8,261 nucleotides of DNA, taken from positions 1 to 8,261 of the forward strand of contig CAYTNN010000200.1 of the NCBI GenBank assembly GCA_964439135.1, given 5' to 3'. Source of the DNA: JAFGPJ01 sp964439135. Its GTDB lineage: Bacteria; Planctomycetota; Phycisphaerae; Sedimentisphaerales; Anaerobacaceae. A program made the translations under genes and the position numbers. A model generated the notes under the pieces. It did not search any database. It saw only the letters and a program-made list of their open reading frames with translations, and was not told the DNA's origin. Shown here in pieces: positions 1 through 5,588 of the stretch (positions are counted from its first letter, which is position 1; each line of letters begins with the position of its first letter).

Positions 1-532
1 GCAGTGTGCAATTGCCCATAAGATTATGATGAATTTCCATCAGGACCTCGGCACATACCTTCACATTCGAATCTATCAACGCATCGAGCGTTTCTATAAC
101 GCCGCCGCCCATGGTATTTTCTACCGGCGCAATGCCCAGGTCGCAATGACCTTTGCTGACTTCTTCGAAGATACTTTTGATATCTGTCACCGATTCGTAT
201 TCTACGCTTTGGCCGAACTTGAGCATCGCCGCGGTATGGCTGAAACTGCCGCCGGGACCGAGATAGGCGATCCGCAACGGCCTCTCCAAAACAAAAGAGC
301 CGCTCATCAGTTCCCGCCAGATAGCAACTAAGCACTTATCCGGCAGCGGGCCTTTATTGGTCTCCACTATCCTGGCAAGAACCTCTTTCTCGCGATCAGG
401 GGCATAGACCGGAGAGGCGGTTTTGTTCTTGAACTTGCCGATCTCCACCACAACGCGCGCACGCTCGTTTAGCAGCTTTACAAGCTGAAGGTCAATCCCA
501 TCTATTCTATTTCTTAGCTCATCAAGAGACAT
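1..532 (-). CDS. pheA: P-protein: chorismate mutase / prephenate dehydratase, N-terminal part
   Basis: This is the start of a bifunctional phenylalanine-biosynthesis enzyme that converts chorismate to prephenate and then to phenylpyruvate in the cytoplasm. The 177 codons present cover an AroQ-type chorismate mutase domain (about residues 1-85) and the beginning of the prephenate dehydratase domain (from about 87). In the mutase part, Arg7, Arg24, Lys35, Arg47 and Glu48 line up with E. coli PheA Arg11, Arg28, Lys39, Arg51 and Glu52; Ala44 replaces E. coli Asp48. The dehydratase part shows RIAYLGPGGSFSHTAA (87-102) and APVENTMGGGVIETLD (135-150), both family signatures. The rest of the dehydratase and the ACT regulatory domain lie beyond the left edge. 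ATG at 532 is the natural start, with only a weak AGG about 10 bases upstream. The gene is divergent from ogt. Confidence 0.95.
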   Translation of the reverse strand, partial: MSLDELRNRIDGIDLQLVKLLNERARVVVEIGKFKNKTASPVYAPDREKEVLARIVETNKGPLPDKCLVAIWRELMSGSFVLERPLRIAYLGPGGSFSHTAAMLKFGQSVEYESVTDIKSIFEEVSKGHCDLGIAPVENTMGGGVIETLDALIDSNVKVCAEVLMEIHHNLMGNCTL

Positions 533-610
533 AAATCAAAAGCCTAAAATGAAGCTATAGGCAAATCTTAGCTTCCAACCGAATCGAATCGTTTTTGTAA
601 AAACTAATAT

Positions 611-638
611 ATTTAACAGAATTTTCCTCTTGCGTCAA
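611..638 (-). promoter_or_regulatory. possible sigma-70-like promoter of pheA
   Basis: Read on the minus strand, TTGACG (633-638) and TTAAAT (611-616) are separated by 16 bases and would start transcription near 604, about 70 bases before the pheA start. The -35 box matches 5 of 6 consensus bases and the -10 box 4 of 6. This is a consensus match in an AT-rich divergent spacer and nothing else supports it. Confidence 0.25.
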
Positions 639-687
639 TGAATTTGACCCATTAGAAATATTTTAAGCGCACAAGTCAGGCAAAAAA

Positions 688-1212
688 ATGCAAAAAGTGA
701 TAAAATATGTGATTTTTCAGACGAAGTGGGGGCATTTTGGCCTGGCTGGGACTAAATACGCCCTCTGCCGGACCCAATTGCCCGGGCCTGAACCAAAAAA
801 AATCGAGTCCCGGCTTCTGAAAAATTTGCCGGGAGCCCAATTCGACGAAACTTTTTTCAAAATATTGCAGGAACGGATAGCCGCATATTTTGAAAGCTCT
901 TGTGTAAATTTCAGCCCGGATATACCCGTCGTTCTTGATGGGTTCGGCGGCTTCTCCCGTGAGGTTTTGACAGCCTGCAGGGAAATAGAATTCGGCCAAA
1001 GGACAACATATTCCGGATTAGCGAAAAAGACGGGCCGGCCGGCAGCAAGCCGGGCCGTCGGCAATGCCCTGGCCAAAAACCCGCTGCCCCTTATTATCCC
1101 CTGCCACCGAGTGCTCCGAACCGACGGCAAGATGGGCGGCTTCTCCGCTCCCGGCGGTATTTCCTTCAAAAAGAGAATGCTCGCCCTCGAACACAAGGCC
1201 CTCAAGGCCTGA
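688..1212 (+). CDS. ogt: methylated-DNA--protein-cysteine S-methyltransferase
   Basis: This is a suicide DNA-repair protein that moves the alkyl group from O6-alkylguanine (or O4-alkylthymine) in DNA to its own cysteine. The 174-aa product carries the family signature LIIPCHRVLRTDGKMGGFS, with Cys139 as the acceptor. Upstream lie the helix-turn-helix segment and the arginine finger in RPAASRAVGNALAKNPLP (Arg122), and the conserved Tyr108. The poorly conserved N-terminal 80 residues match the usual ribonuclease-H-like lead domain in length. No AdaA-type zinc or AraC domain is present, so it is the constitutive Ogt/MGMT type rather than Ada. An AGG 7 bases before ATG 688 supports the start. It converges with the next gene, with only two bases between the stop codons. 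Confidence 0.94.
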   Translation: MQKVIKYVIFQTKWGHFGLAGTKYALCRTQLPGPEPKKIESRLLKNLPGAQFDETFFKILQERIAAYFESSCVNFSPDIPVVLDGFGGFSREVLTACREIEFGQRTTYSGLAKKTGRPAASRAVGNALAKNPLPLIIPCHRVLRTDGKMGGFSAPGGISFKKRMLALEHKALKA

Positions 1213-1216
1213 TTTT
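1196..1216 (+). terminator. weak hairpin overlapping the ogt stop codon
   Basis: AGGCC (1196-1200) and GGCCT (1206-1210) form a 5-bp stem with a 5-base loop, followed by GATTTT. It sits exactly at the end of ogt, where a terminator would be expected, but the stem is short and the T-run is interrupted. Confidence 0.25.
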
Positions 1217-1922
1217 ATTCCAGATGTACGACGCCGGTCTTGCGATCTGCCGCAAGGCTGGCTTTCTTGATAATATCGTACAGGTAGCGGCAATCCCGCA
1301 CCTTTTCAAATTCAAACTCCGGGTCCGTCTTGTCGGTAGTAATCAAAGCTATCGTACCGACGCCGAAGATACAGTCGAGCAGGCTCCTTCGCATCTTCAG
1401 GTCAACCACACGAAACATGTCCACGTTGTCCACCCGCCTGTCGAGGATTCCTCTGCTCCACTCGATTCGGTCGGCGTTGACCTCATAGTAGATCATCTTA
1501 AGCTTGAACGTTTTGAGCAGAAGTATCAGGATGACAAGCGCTCCGATAGCCCCGCCGGCAAGAACTCTGTATCGGCCGATCGCAAAAGCCTGAGTCGCGG
1601 TAAGTTTCAAATTCAGCAGGCTATTGACATAACCTTCGAGAGGCAGCTTTATCAGAAGCCATGCGATAGCAAGAACCACTAATCCCTTGACCACCGCCGG
1701 CGCCAGGCCCCATAAGGACGGCCTGCCTGCAAACAGGATGTCGTCATCTATATCCTCTTGCTCTTCCTCGGACAACTCCGGATCCTCATCAGGATCGGCT
1801 TCGAGGGCTCTGGCCTTCTCGGTGTTGAGAAACTCGCCGCAGAATCGGCACTTAACTGCCGCCGCCTGAATCGTCTCGGCACAAAACGGACACGATTTTG
1901 TCTGCATATCGATAACTGCCAT
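1215..1922 (-). CDS. zinc-ribbon and PH-domain (bPH_2/DUF304-like) membrane protein
   Basis: The predicted product has 235 aa. Residues 10-30 hold a zinc ribbon of the form CPFC...CRFCGE (Cys11, Cys14, Cys25, Cys28). A strongly acidic linker follows (about 41-61), then two hydrophobic membrane segments (about 72-91 and 118-136). A C-terminal domain (about 137-225) has the pattern of bacterial PH domains: a YYEVN-x-DRIEWSRGILDRR strand pair, then a VDLKMRRSLLDCIFGVGTIAL segment. Proteins with this layout are common in planctomycetes and other bacteria, and their function is generally unknown. By analogy with membrane-flanked PH proteins it may be a scaffold or stress-related protein. ATG 1922 was chosen; TTG at 1925 and ATG at 1907 are alternatives and none has a clear ribosome binding site. 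Confidence 0.82.
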   Translation of the reverse strand: MAVIDMQTKSCPFCAETIQAAAVKCRFCGEFLNTEKARALEADPDEDPELSEEEQEDIDDDILFAGRPSLWGLAPAVVKGLVVLAIAWLLIKLPLEGYVNSLLNLKLTATQAFAIGRYRVLAGGAIGALVILILLLKTFKLKMIYYEVNADRIEWSRGILDRRVDNVDMFRVVDLKMRRSLLDCIFGVGTIALITTDKTDPEFEFEKVRDCRYLYDIIKKASLAADRKTGVVHLE

Positions 1923-2037
1923 CAAATATATATCGGAAAGACCCAGGGAATTTAAACAGCAGATTCTTCTCTCGAAACAACTCCTTTTCCTCGTTTTGAC
2001 GCTGTCCGCTGAACGCAGAACACCGAACGCTAATAGA

Positions 2038-2391
2038 TTGGCTTTGAATTGGCTTTGTTTTTTCGCCGCTCCGGCCCATCAAAATCTCCATAACTCATTG
2101 TTAATATTGACTTAACATCATTTTGCCCCTTTGGAAATTGGGTTTGTTTTTTCAAATGGTGCTCCGTGAAATGTGCTTTGGGCTTTGTCATTTAGCACCT
2201 TTCGTCTTGTTTCGGATTTCGAACTTCGTGCTTCGAATTTCCGGCCATAGGCCGGCATATTGGCTTTGTTTGGCTTTGAATTGGGTTTGTTTTTTTGCCG
2301 TCTCAAAGCCTGAAATTCTTCATAATCACCTTTCATATAAGACTTTGTGTCAATTTCGCCCAACCGTAAATTGGCTTTGTTTTTTCAAATT
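2038..2391. repeat. four copies of a TTGG[C/G]TTTG(TTTTTT) direct repeat
   Basis: Copies lie at about 2038-2063, 2135-2157, 2260-2300 and 2368-2391. Copies one and three share a doubled form, TTGGCTTTGAATTGG followed by [C/G]TTTG, a T-run and a GCCG tail. Copies two and four share AAATTGG[C/G]TTTG, T6 and CAAAT. Spacing is irregular (roughly 90-140 bp). The minus-strand translation gives the KPNSKPN/EKTNPI-like runs seen in spurious proteins of planctomycete assemblies. Between copies two and three lies an iterated TTCGAA-type stretch (2213-2240). Confidence 0.65.
2241..2255. repeat. perfect CCGGCC-ATA-GGCCGG palindrome
   Basis: CCGGCC (2241-2246) and GGCCGG (2250-2255) are exact inverse complements around ATA. 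The palindrome is embedded between TTCGAA-type repeats and the third TTGGCTTTG copy, so it is probably part of the same composite repeat. No T-run follows it on either strand, so it is not a simple terminator. Confidence 0.5.
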
Positions 2392-2552
2392 AAGCTCAAT
2401 TTTTCGTCGTTTTCTTCTCTTTTTCACCTGTTTTTTTCATTATTCTGCTCTCTGCCCCTTCGATTCCACTCAGGACTTCAATTGGACCCAGCACCACAGG
2501 GGTGCGGGCTAATCTTTATTTTGGATGTTCAATGATCGAAATTCACAATTCC

Positions 2553-2694
2553 ACATACGCAATACGACATACGAAATACGAATTCGTTAAGTATTATACG
2601 AAATATAGCACAAAAAGGCGGGCATATTCTGGAAAAATCTCCGTGAGACGGCGTCCATTATTCGTTGTGCGTGCTGCGTAGTGCGTATTGCGTA
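2553..2694. repeat. imperfect inverted pair of TACG-rich iterations
   Basis: The left arm (about 2553-2585) iterates units like CATACG, AATACG and AAATACG. The right arm (about 2660-2694) is close to its inverse complement, iterating GTGCGT, GTAGTGCG and TATTGCGTAC. The arms enclose about 75 bases. They could pair as a long imperfect hairpin and resemble dispersed palindromic repeats. No coding potential is seen. Confidence 0.5.
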
Positions 2695-2797
2695 CGGGGT
2701 AAGGGCATCCAGACAGGTAGGATGGAGCAGCTTCGCTGCCCATGCGGATTCTAAGAGAATTATTCATTAACACGGATAATCTGGATTTTTGATGTTT

Positions 2798-2825
2798 GTC
2801 ATTCCTGCGGAGGCAGGAATCCACG
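2798..2825. repeat. dRS3-like hairpin repeat ATTCCTGC...GCAGGAAT
   Basis: ATTCCTGC (2801-2808) and GCAGGAAT (2813-2820) form a perfect 8-bp stem with loop GGAG, flanked by GTC and CCACG. The unit closely resembles the widespread GTCATTCCNGC...GCNGGAATCC family, best known as dRS3 in Neisseria and present in many other genomes. Its minus-strand reading gives the typical spurious SCLRRNDK peptide. Confidence 0.6.
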
Positions 2826-2958
2826 CTTTTCGCCACTTTTTTTCAGAAATTTCGACCGTTCAGGTAAAAAATGATGGTTGAAATTGGGCCGTTAAGGGCG
2901 ATTTGGTGACAAATTATACTTTTTTTAAATATTTATCAAATTCGTAGGTAACAATTTG

Positions 2959-3021
2959 CCCGTGAGATACGCTATTGATATTAGAGATTTATCTCATTGG
3001 CTGAACCCCGTGAGATACGCT
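2959..3021. repeat. 15-bp direct repeat CCCGTGAGATACGCT, two copies
   Basis: Identical copies at 2959-2973 and 3007-3021 are offset by 48 bp. A shorter relative, CCGTGAGAC, lies at 2641-2649. The intervening sequence shows no gene or clear hairpin. Confidence 0.6.
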
Positions 3022-3212
3022 GTAAAAAGTAGAAATATAAAATTTGTTTGTTCTGAGCTGGACGACTGTTATAATGTGGAATGGCAACTATGAGCGAGCT
3101 TTTCAACTGATTCCGGCAGAAGACAGCAGATCTGAGATATTGATTGTTTTGTGGAAGGCAGGCTTTTGCGGGTGAGTATTTTGATAAGGACGTGTAGCGT
3201 AGATTTTAATAG

Positions 3213-3335
3213 GTGACTGTCCCGAATGGTGCTTCCTTAAGACTACCTGTAAGGACCATATCCGCGTTTCTGAGCCAAAAACGAAGGTTGCCAACATGAA
3301 GAATTGCTTATGGAAGTGCCATTCGTGACTGTCCC
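3213..3335. mobile_element. MITE-like 101-bp unit with 18-bp inverted ends
   Basis: The segment 3224-3324 begins GAATGGTGCTTCCTTAAG (3224-3241), and its end (3307-3324) is the inverse complement of GAATGGCACTTCCATAAG, giving 15 of 18 matching bases. It is flanked on both sides by the identical 11-mer GTGACTGTCCC (3213-3223 and 3325-3335), which looks like a target duplication. It carries no open frame of note and is far too short for a transposase, so it would need one supplied in trans. Alternatively, the 11-mer may be a separate common dispersed motif. Confidence 0.5.
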
Positions 3336-3380
3336 TAGTTTTTATTTAGTTTTTATTACTTAGTTTTACTAGTTTTACTT
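3336..3380. repeat. AT-rich tandem tract of TAGTTTT(A/T) units
   Basis: The motif TAGTTTT recurs about four times with T/A-rich fillers between the MITE-like unit and the first cassette boundary. It may act as a transcription-friendly AT-rich region upstream of the first cassette gene. No convincing spaced -35/-10 pair was found. Confidence 0.45.
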
Positions 3381-3410
3381 TGGGTATTTTACGGAAACCA
3401 TACATACGTG

Positions 3411-3417
3411 GTTAGAT
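3411..3417 (+). other. lone integron core site GTTAGAT (cassette boundary)
   Basis: GTTAGAT fits the integron right-box consensus GTTRRRY and is identical to the right box of the attC at 5063-5069. It lies 4 bases before the first cassette gene, the expected place for an attI or attC junction. No matching left box (RYYYAAC) was found upstream, so it may be an attI-type site or the remains of a partly lost attC. Confidence 0.45.
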
Positions 3418-3421
3418 AATA

Positions 3422-4588
3422 ATGACCCTAATTGTTGGAAGAATTAGTGCTGGTAAGGTATACATATTTGGTGATACAAAATTAACTTTTCAGCATAAGC
3501 AAAATGCTAATCCTTTCGTTGAAGGGTGTTTAAAACAATATATCGTAAACGATCAACTGGCCATCGCGTTCGCAGGTGTAAAGGAACATTTTGAAGATGT
3601 ATGCTCAGATTTTCTCAAATGCTGCAATGCTCAAGAAATCGTAGACATCGCTATCAAAACGCAAAAACACGGATTGGACTACGAGTTAATGATTGCTGAT
3701 GCCAAATATGATAAACTCCGATTCGTTAAGGAAGCTTGCATAGAGAAATCTGCAGCAGGTTATATTGGTGATTCTGATGCCTTCAATTCCTTTCAAGGAT
3801 ATTTTCATTCAGCGCAAGGAGAGTCCTTTCCTGAGCCTGAAATAGGAAGAGCATATTTTCAAGTTCTTCAATTGCCAGAGCCAGTCGATTCAGAAAAAAC
3901 CTATTTAAAACTTTTCCAAAGCCTAAAGAGCGTAATCTGGGACAAAAATATACCCAGTGTCGGAGGAGTAATTGTGCCTCTTTGCACTCACAAAGGAATA
4001 TTTCGATATATGGGATATGCAGATGTGATATCAGATCCTATAAATATCAGCGATATTACGGAAGAGCCAACCCCGATTGAATTTGGTACAGCAGAGCATG
4101 GCGGATATAGTGTTGAGTTCTGGGATGATACCCCAAATGGAGGGGCTGGAATGGAAGTGGGTTTTTATTTTCTACAGGGTGGCTTTGGGATTTCTTTCCC
4201 AAAAGGAATTAGGGAAGTAAGGAACGCAACTATTGTAAAAGCAGAAAATCCTGCTTACTGGGTTCTTGAAACAAGAAAACTGTTGGGTCATGGCATAAGT
4301 TCCGGATATTTGAGTGAAGATCACTGCATCAGAGCAGGAGAGAAGCTTCTAAAGGCAGAACAATATGAATATGCATTGTTCTGCTACGAGTTACGAAAAG
4401 ACTCGAAATCACTGATTGAGCGTCCGGCAGTTTATGATAGATATATGGCGGGATATGCAACTGCGATGTTCAACTGTGGAAAAAAGGCTGATGCCGTCAA
4501 TCTTCTGCAACCAATAGTCAATGATAGCAAGAATAATCCTTATTGCTGCACAATGCTAGCAAAAATGCGGGATTTAGATGTTATGTAA
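3422..4588 (+). CDS. proteasome-like Ntn hydrolase with C-terminal TPR-like helices
   Basis: The 388-aa product begins MTLIVGRISAGKVYIFGDTK, matching the opening of HslV and proteasome beta subunits. Removal of Met1 would expose Thr2 as nucleophile. Asp18 is then position 17 of the mature chain, as in proteasomes. Lys38 in CLKQYIVNDQLAIAFAGV aligns with catalytic Lys33, with about four extra residues. GYIGDSDAF (113-121) resembles the GSG segment of the fold, and SVGGVIVPL (179-187) is a late core strand. Residues 220-275 look like an extra beta-rich insert. Residues 300-385 are helical, with about two TPR-like units. The likely role is an intracellular self-activating peptidase or amidase; substrate unknown. 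No ribosome binding site is visible. A cassette boundary lies just upstream and repeat R1 just downstream. It is visibly more AT-rich than ogt or pheA. Confidence 0.75.
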   Translation: MTLIVGRISAGKVYIFGDTKLTFQHKQNANPFVEGCLKQYIVNDQLAIAFAGVKEHFEDVCSDFLKCCNAQEIVDIAIKTQKHGLDYELMIADAKYDKLRFVKEACIEKSAAGYIGDSDAFNSFQGYFHSAQGESFPEPEIGRAYFQVLQLPEPVDSEKTYLKLFQSLKSVIWDKNIPSVGGVIVPLCTHKGIFRYMGYADVISDPINISDITEEPTPIEFGTAEHGGYSVEFWDDTPNGGAGMEVGFYFLQGGFGISFPKGIREVRNATIVKAENPAYWVLETRKLLGHGISSGYLSEDHCIRAGEKLLKAEQYEYALFCYELRKDSKSLIERPAVYDRYMAGYATAMFNCGKKADAVNLLQPIVNDSKNNPYCCTMLAKMRDLDVM

Positions 4589-4598
4589 AAAATCCCTT

Positions 4599-4720
4599 GG
4601 GAAATTATTAGTGATATTTGCAATTTACGAGGTTAAATAAGAAAAGGGATGGCAAAAAACGTATAGAAACAGAAGAAAAAGAACTTCAATACACGGAATC
4701 GGTAAACGTTCTTATTTAAT
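4599..4720 (+). repeat. cassette-end repeat R1 (about 122 bp, palindromic ends)
   Basis: This is the first of four copies. It starts GGGAAATTATTAG 10 bases after the hydrolase stop codon and ends CTTATTTAAT. Its core (4641-4702) reads GAAAAGGGATGGC, then ACGTATAGAAACAGAAGAA, then AGAACTTCAATACACGG. It carries one extra A in the GGCAAAAAACG stretch compared with the other copies. The outer arms are only partly complementary here (GTGATATTTGC against GGTAAACGTTC). Confidence 0.85.
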
Positions 4721-4768
4721 CCCCTAATAAAGATTAGCAAGTGAGAACAGAATTAGGAGTAGATTACG

Positions 4769-5014
4769 ATGGTACAGATACCAACGGATGAACAGGTTGG
4801 CATGATAATATTGAAAATCTTTGGGGAATTCAATATTCGCTCTGGGGAAATCCTACATCTTGGGAGCATCAATTCCAAGATCGAGAGCCACGGATGTCGT
4901 GCAGACGATGTAAATCGCGGCCTGTAGTGGTTGCTGGGTAATGGACATATCGACCAGCGAAATGGAAGGGGTGATATTCTGTTTCTGACTGAGAGTGGAT
5001 TCTCTTTGATCTAA
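4769..5014 (+). pseudogene. small winged-helix-like protein interrupted by an in-frame TAG
   Basis: An AGGAG (4755-4759) 9 bases before ATG 4769 marks a genuine start. The frame runs 52 codons to a TAG at 4925-4927 (ending ADDVNRGL), then continues in the same frame for 28 more codons (WLLGNGHIDQ..., ...ILFLTESGFSLI) to TAA 5012-5014. Read through, this is a compact 81-codon protein of winged-helix look: helices, a recognition helix around DDVNRGLxWLLGNGHI, then a RGDILFLTESGF wing. The TAA lies inside the left box of a canonical attC, typical of cassette genes, so the downstream half belonged to the gene. A single base change of CAG, AAG or GAG to TAG would explain the break. Amber suppression or a sequencing error are alternatives. 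Confidence 0.7.
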
Positions 5015-5069
5015 CCGTTCACCCCAGAGGATGCCACCATTGCGTTGTCCCTGAACTCAAACGTTAGAT
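5009..5069 (+). other. integron attC recombination site
   Basis: The left box ATCTAAC (5009-5015) and right box GTTAGAT (5063-5069) are exact inverse complements and fit RYYYAAC and GTTRRRY. Inside them GTTCA and TGAAC (left and right L-like boxes) can also pair, with unequal spacers as usual for the single-strand-recombining attC hairpin. The 3' part TGAACTCAAACGTTAGAT closely resembles the ends of known cassettes such as aadA (TTAATTCAAGCGTTAGAT). At 61 bp it is a short attC. It separates the broken winged-helix gene from the gene at 5118. An integron integrase would cut between G and TT of the right box. Confidence 0.85.
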
Positions 5070-5117
5070 TGCGTCGGTACCACCTTTTTCTACTCATTGA
5101 GGAATTGGAAGTCACCT

Positions 5118-5396
5118 ATGAAGGACTTCATCCGAGTCGATCTGAATACAGTCAAGGATATCATTGATCGCTTTCGCGAGAAGGAAAACTCGATCTTAAC
5201 TTCTGATGTTATTCGGAAGTACTGCGGTCGCTTCGTCTCAAACGTTGGGATACCTGCGCATCAGTCGTTCAATGCTCAGTTCGGTAAAATTCTCAAGAAG
5301 CACAGTGATTTTCTCGATATCGAGGAAATCGCAACAGACGTTCAAGTGGACGACGATACAGGTCACTCCACAACAGCCTCTAAGTGGGCAATCTAA
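5118..5396 (+). CDS. small conserved-looking cassette protein of unknown function
   Basis: The 92-aa product has a helical N-terminal half (VKDIIDRFREKENSILTSDV, 12-31), followed by IRKYCGRFVSNVGIPAHQSF (32-51) and NAQFGKILKKHSDFLDI (52-68). The C-terminal tail is acidic, then polar (about 74-90). The dense G/P/H/Q-rich middle looks evolutionarily constrained. I do not recognise an assigned function; a small DNA-binding or adaptor fold is possible. GGAAG (5107-5111), 6 bases before ATG 5118, supports this start; a TTG at 5097 would add seven residues. The stop codon lies in ATCTAAT (5391-5397), a one-base variant of an attC left box, followed by repeat R2. This placement fits a cassette gene. 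Confidence 0.72.
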   Translation: MKDFIRVDLNTVKDIIDRFREKENSILTSDVIRKYCGRFVSNVGIPAHQSFNAQFGKILKKHSDFLDIEEIATDVQVDDDTGHSTTASKWAI

Positions 5397-5418
5397 TAAC
5401 TCGCTTGAGGAAAACTAG

Positions 5419-5540
5419 GGGAAATTATTAGGGACGTTTATCAATTTATGAGGTTTAATGCGAAAAGGGATGGCAAAGACGTATAGAAACAGAAGAACAA
5501 GAACTTCAATACACGGAATCGGTAAACGTTTCTATTTAAT
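5419..5540 (+). repeat. cassette-end repeat R2 (122 bp, best palindromic ends)
   Basis: This copy shows the repeat's symmetry most clearly. The left arm ATTATTAGGGACGTTTATC (5424-5442) pairs with the right arm GGTAAACGTTTCTATTTAAT (5521-5540), including a perfect ACGTTTA/TAAACGT match (5434-5440 and 5523-5529). The complementarity continues weakly inward. The unpaired centre carries the conserved GAAAAGGGATGGCAAAGACG and TATAGAAACAGAAGAACAAG segments. It begins 22 bases after the stop codon of the 5118 gene. Confidence 0.88.
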
Positions 5541-5588
5541 CTGTGACTTTTGCTTTTGGAAACCAAATACACCCACCGACTAGATGAA

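Larger units (their letters stand above)
1923..3410. other. gene-free, repeat-rich intergenic region
   Basis: Open frames in these 1.5 kb are short, lack ribosome binding sites and have compositions dictated by repeats, for example KPNSKPN and SCLRRNDK runs on the minus strand. The identifiable content is listed separately: TTGGCTTTG-type repeats, a CCGGCC palindrome, a TACG-rich inverted pair, an ATTCCTGC hairpin, a 15-bp direct repeat, a MITE-like unit and an AT-rich tandem tract. Smaller items include a bulged GC hairpin around CCCAGCACC...GGTGCGGG (2487-2508) and GCAGC-TTC-GCTGC (about 2729-2741). No integrase gene is present even though a cassette array begins at its right end. It looks like a long-lived non-coding buffer that collects interspersed repeats. 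Confidence 0.7.

Noticed and set aside
26..331. Plus-strand 101-aa frame at the left end.
   Set aside because: It lies antisense to the clear pheA reading frame and has no recognisable motif.
645..664. TTGACC with TATTTT as an ogt promoter.
   Set aside because: The spacing is only 9 bases, far too short for a sigma-70-type promoter.
717..1205. Minus-strand 162-aa frame opposite ogt.
   Set aside because: It is a shadow of the strongly supported alkyltransferase gene on the other strand.
2118..2363. Minus-strand 81-aa frame rich in KPNSKPN and EKTNPI.
   Set aside because: It is a translation of the TTGGCTTTG and TTCGAA repeats, with no ribosome binding site and no domain.
2594..2836. Minus-strand 80-aa frame beginning MAKSVDSCLRRNDK.
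   Set aside because: The N-terminus is the translated ATTCCTGC hairpin repeat and the rest spans the inverted TACG arm, so it is spurious.
4641..4718. A shared open frame through the R repeats (KGWQRRIETEEQELQYTES-like, ending TAA), also readable in another frame as MAKTYRNRRTRTSIH.
   Set aside because: It has no start codon or ribosome binding site, is closed just upstream by TAA in R2-R4, needs a different phase in R1, and the changes between copies are not biased to third positions. The conservation is better explained as that of a DNA or RNA repeat.
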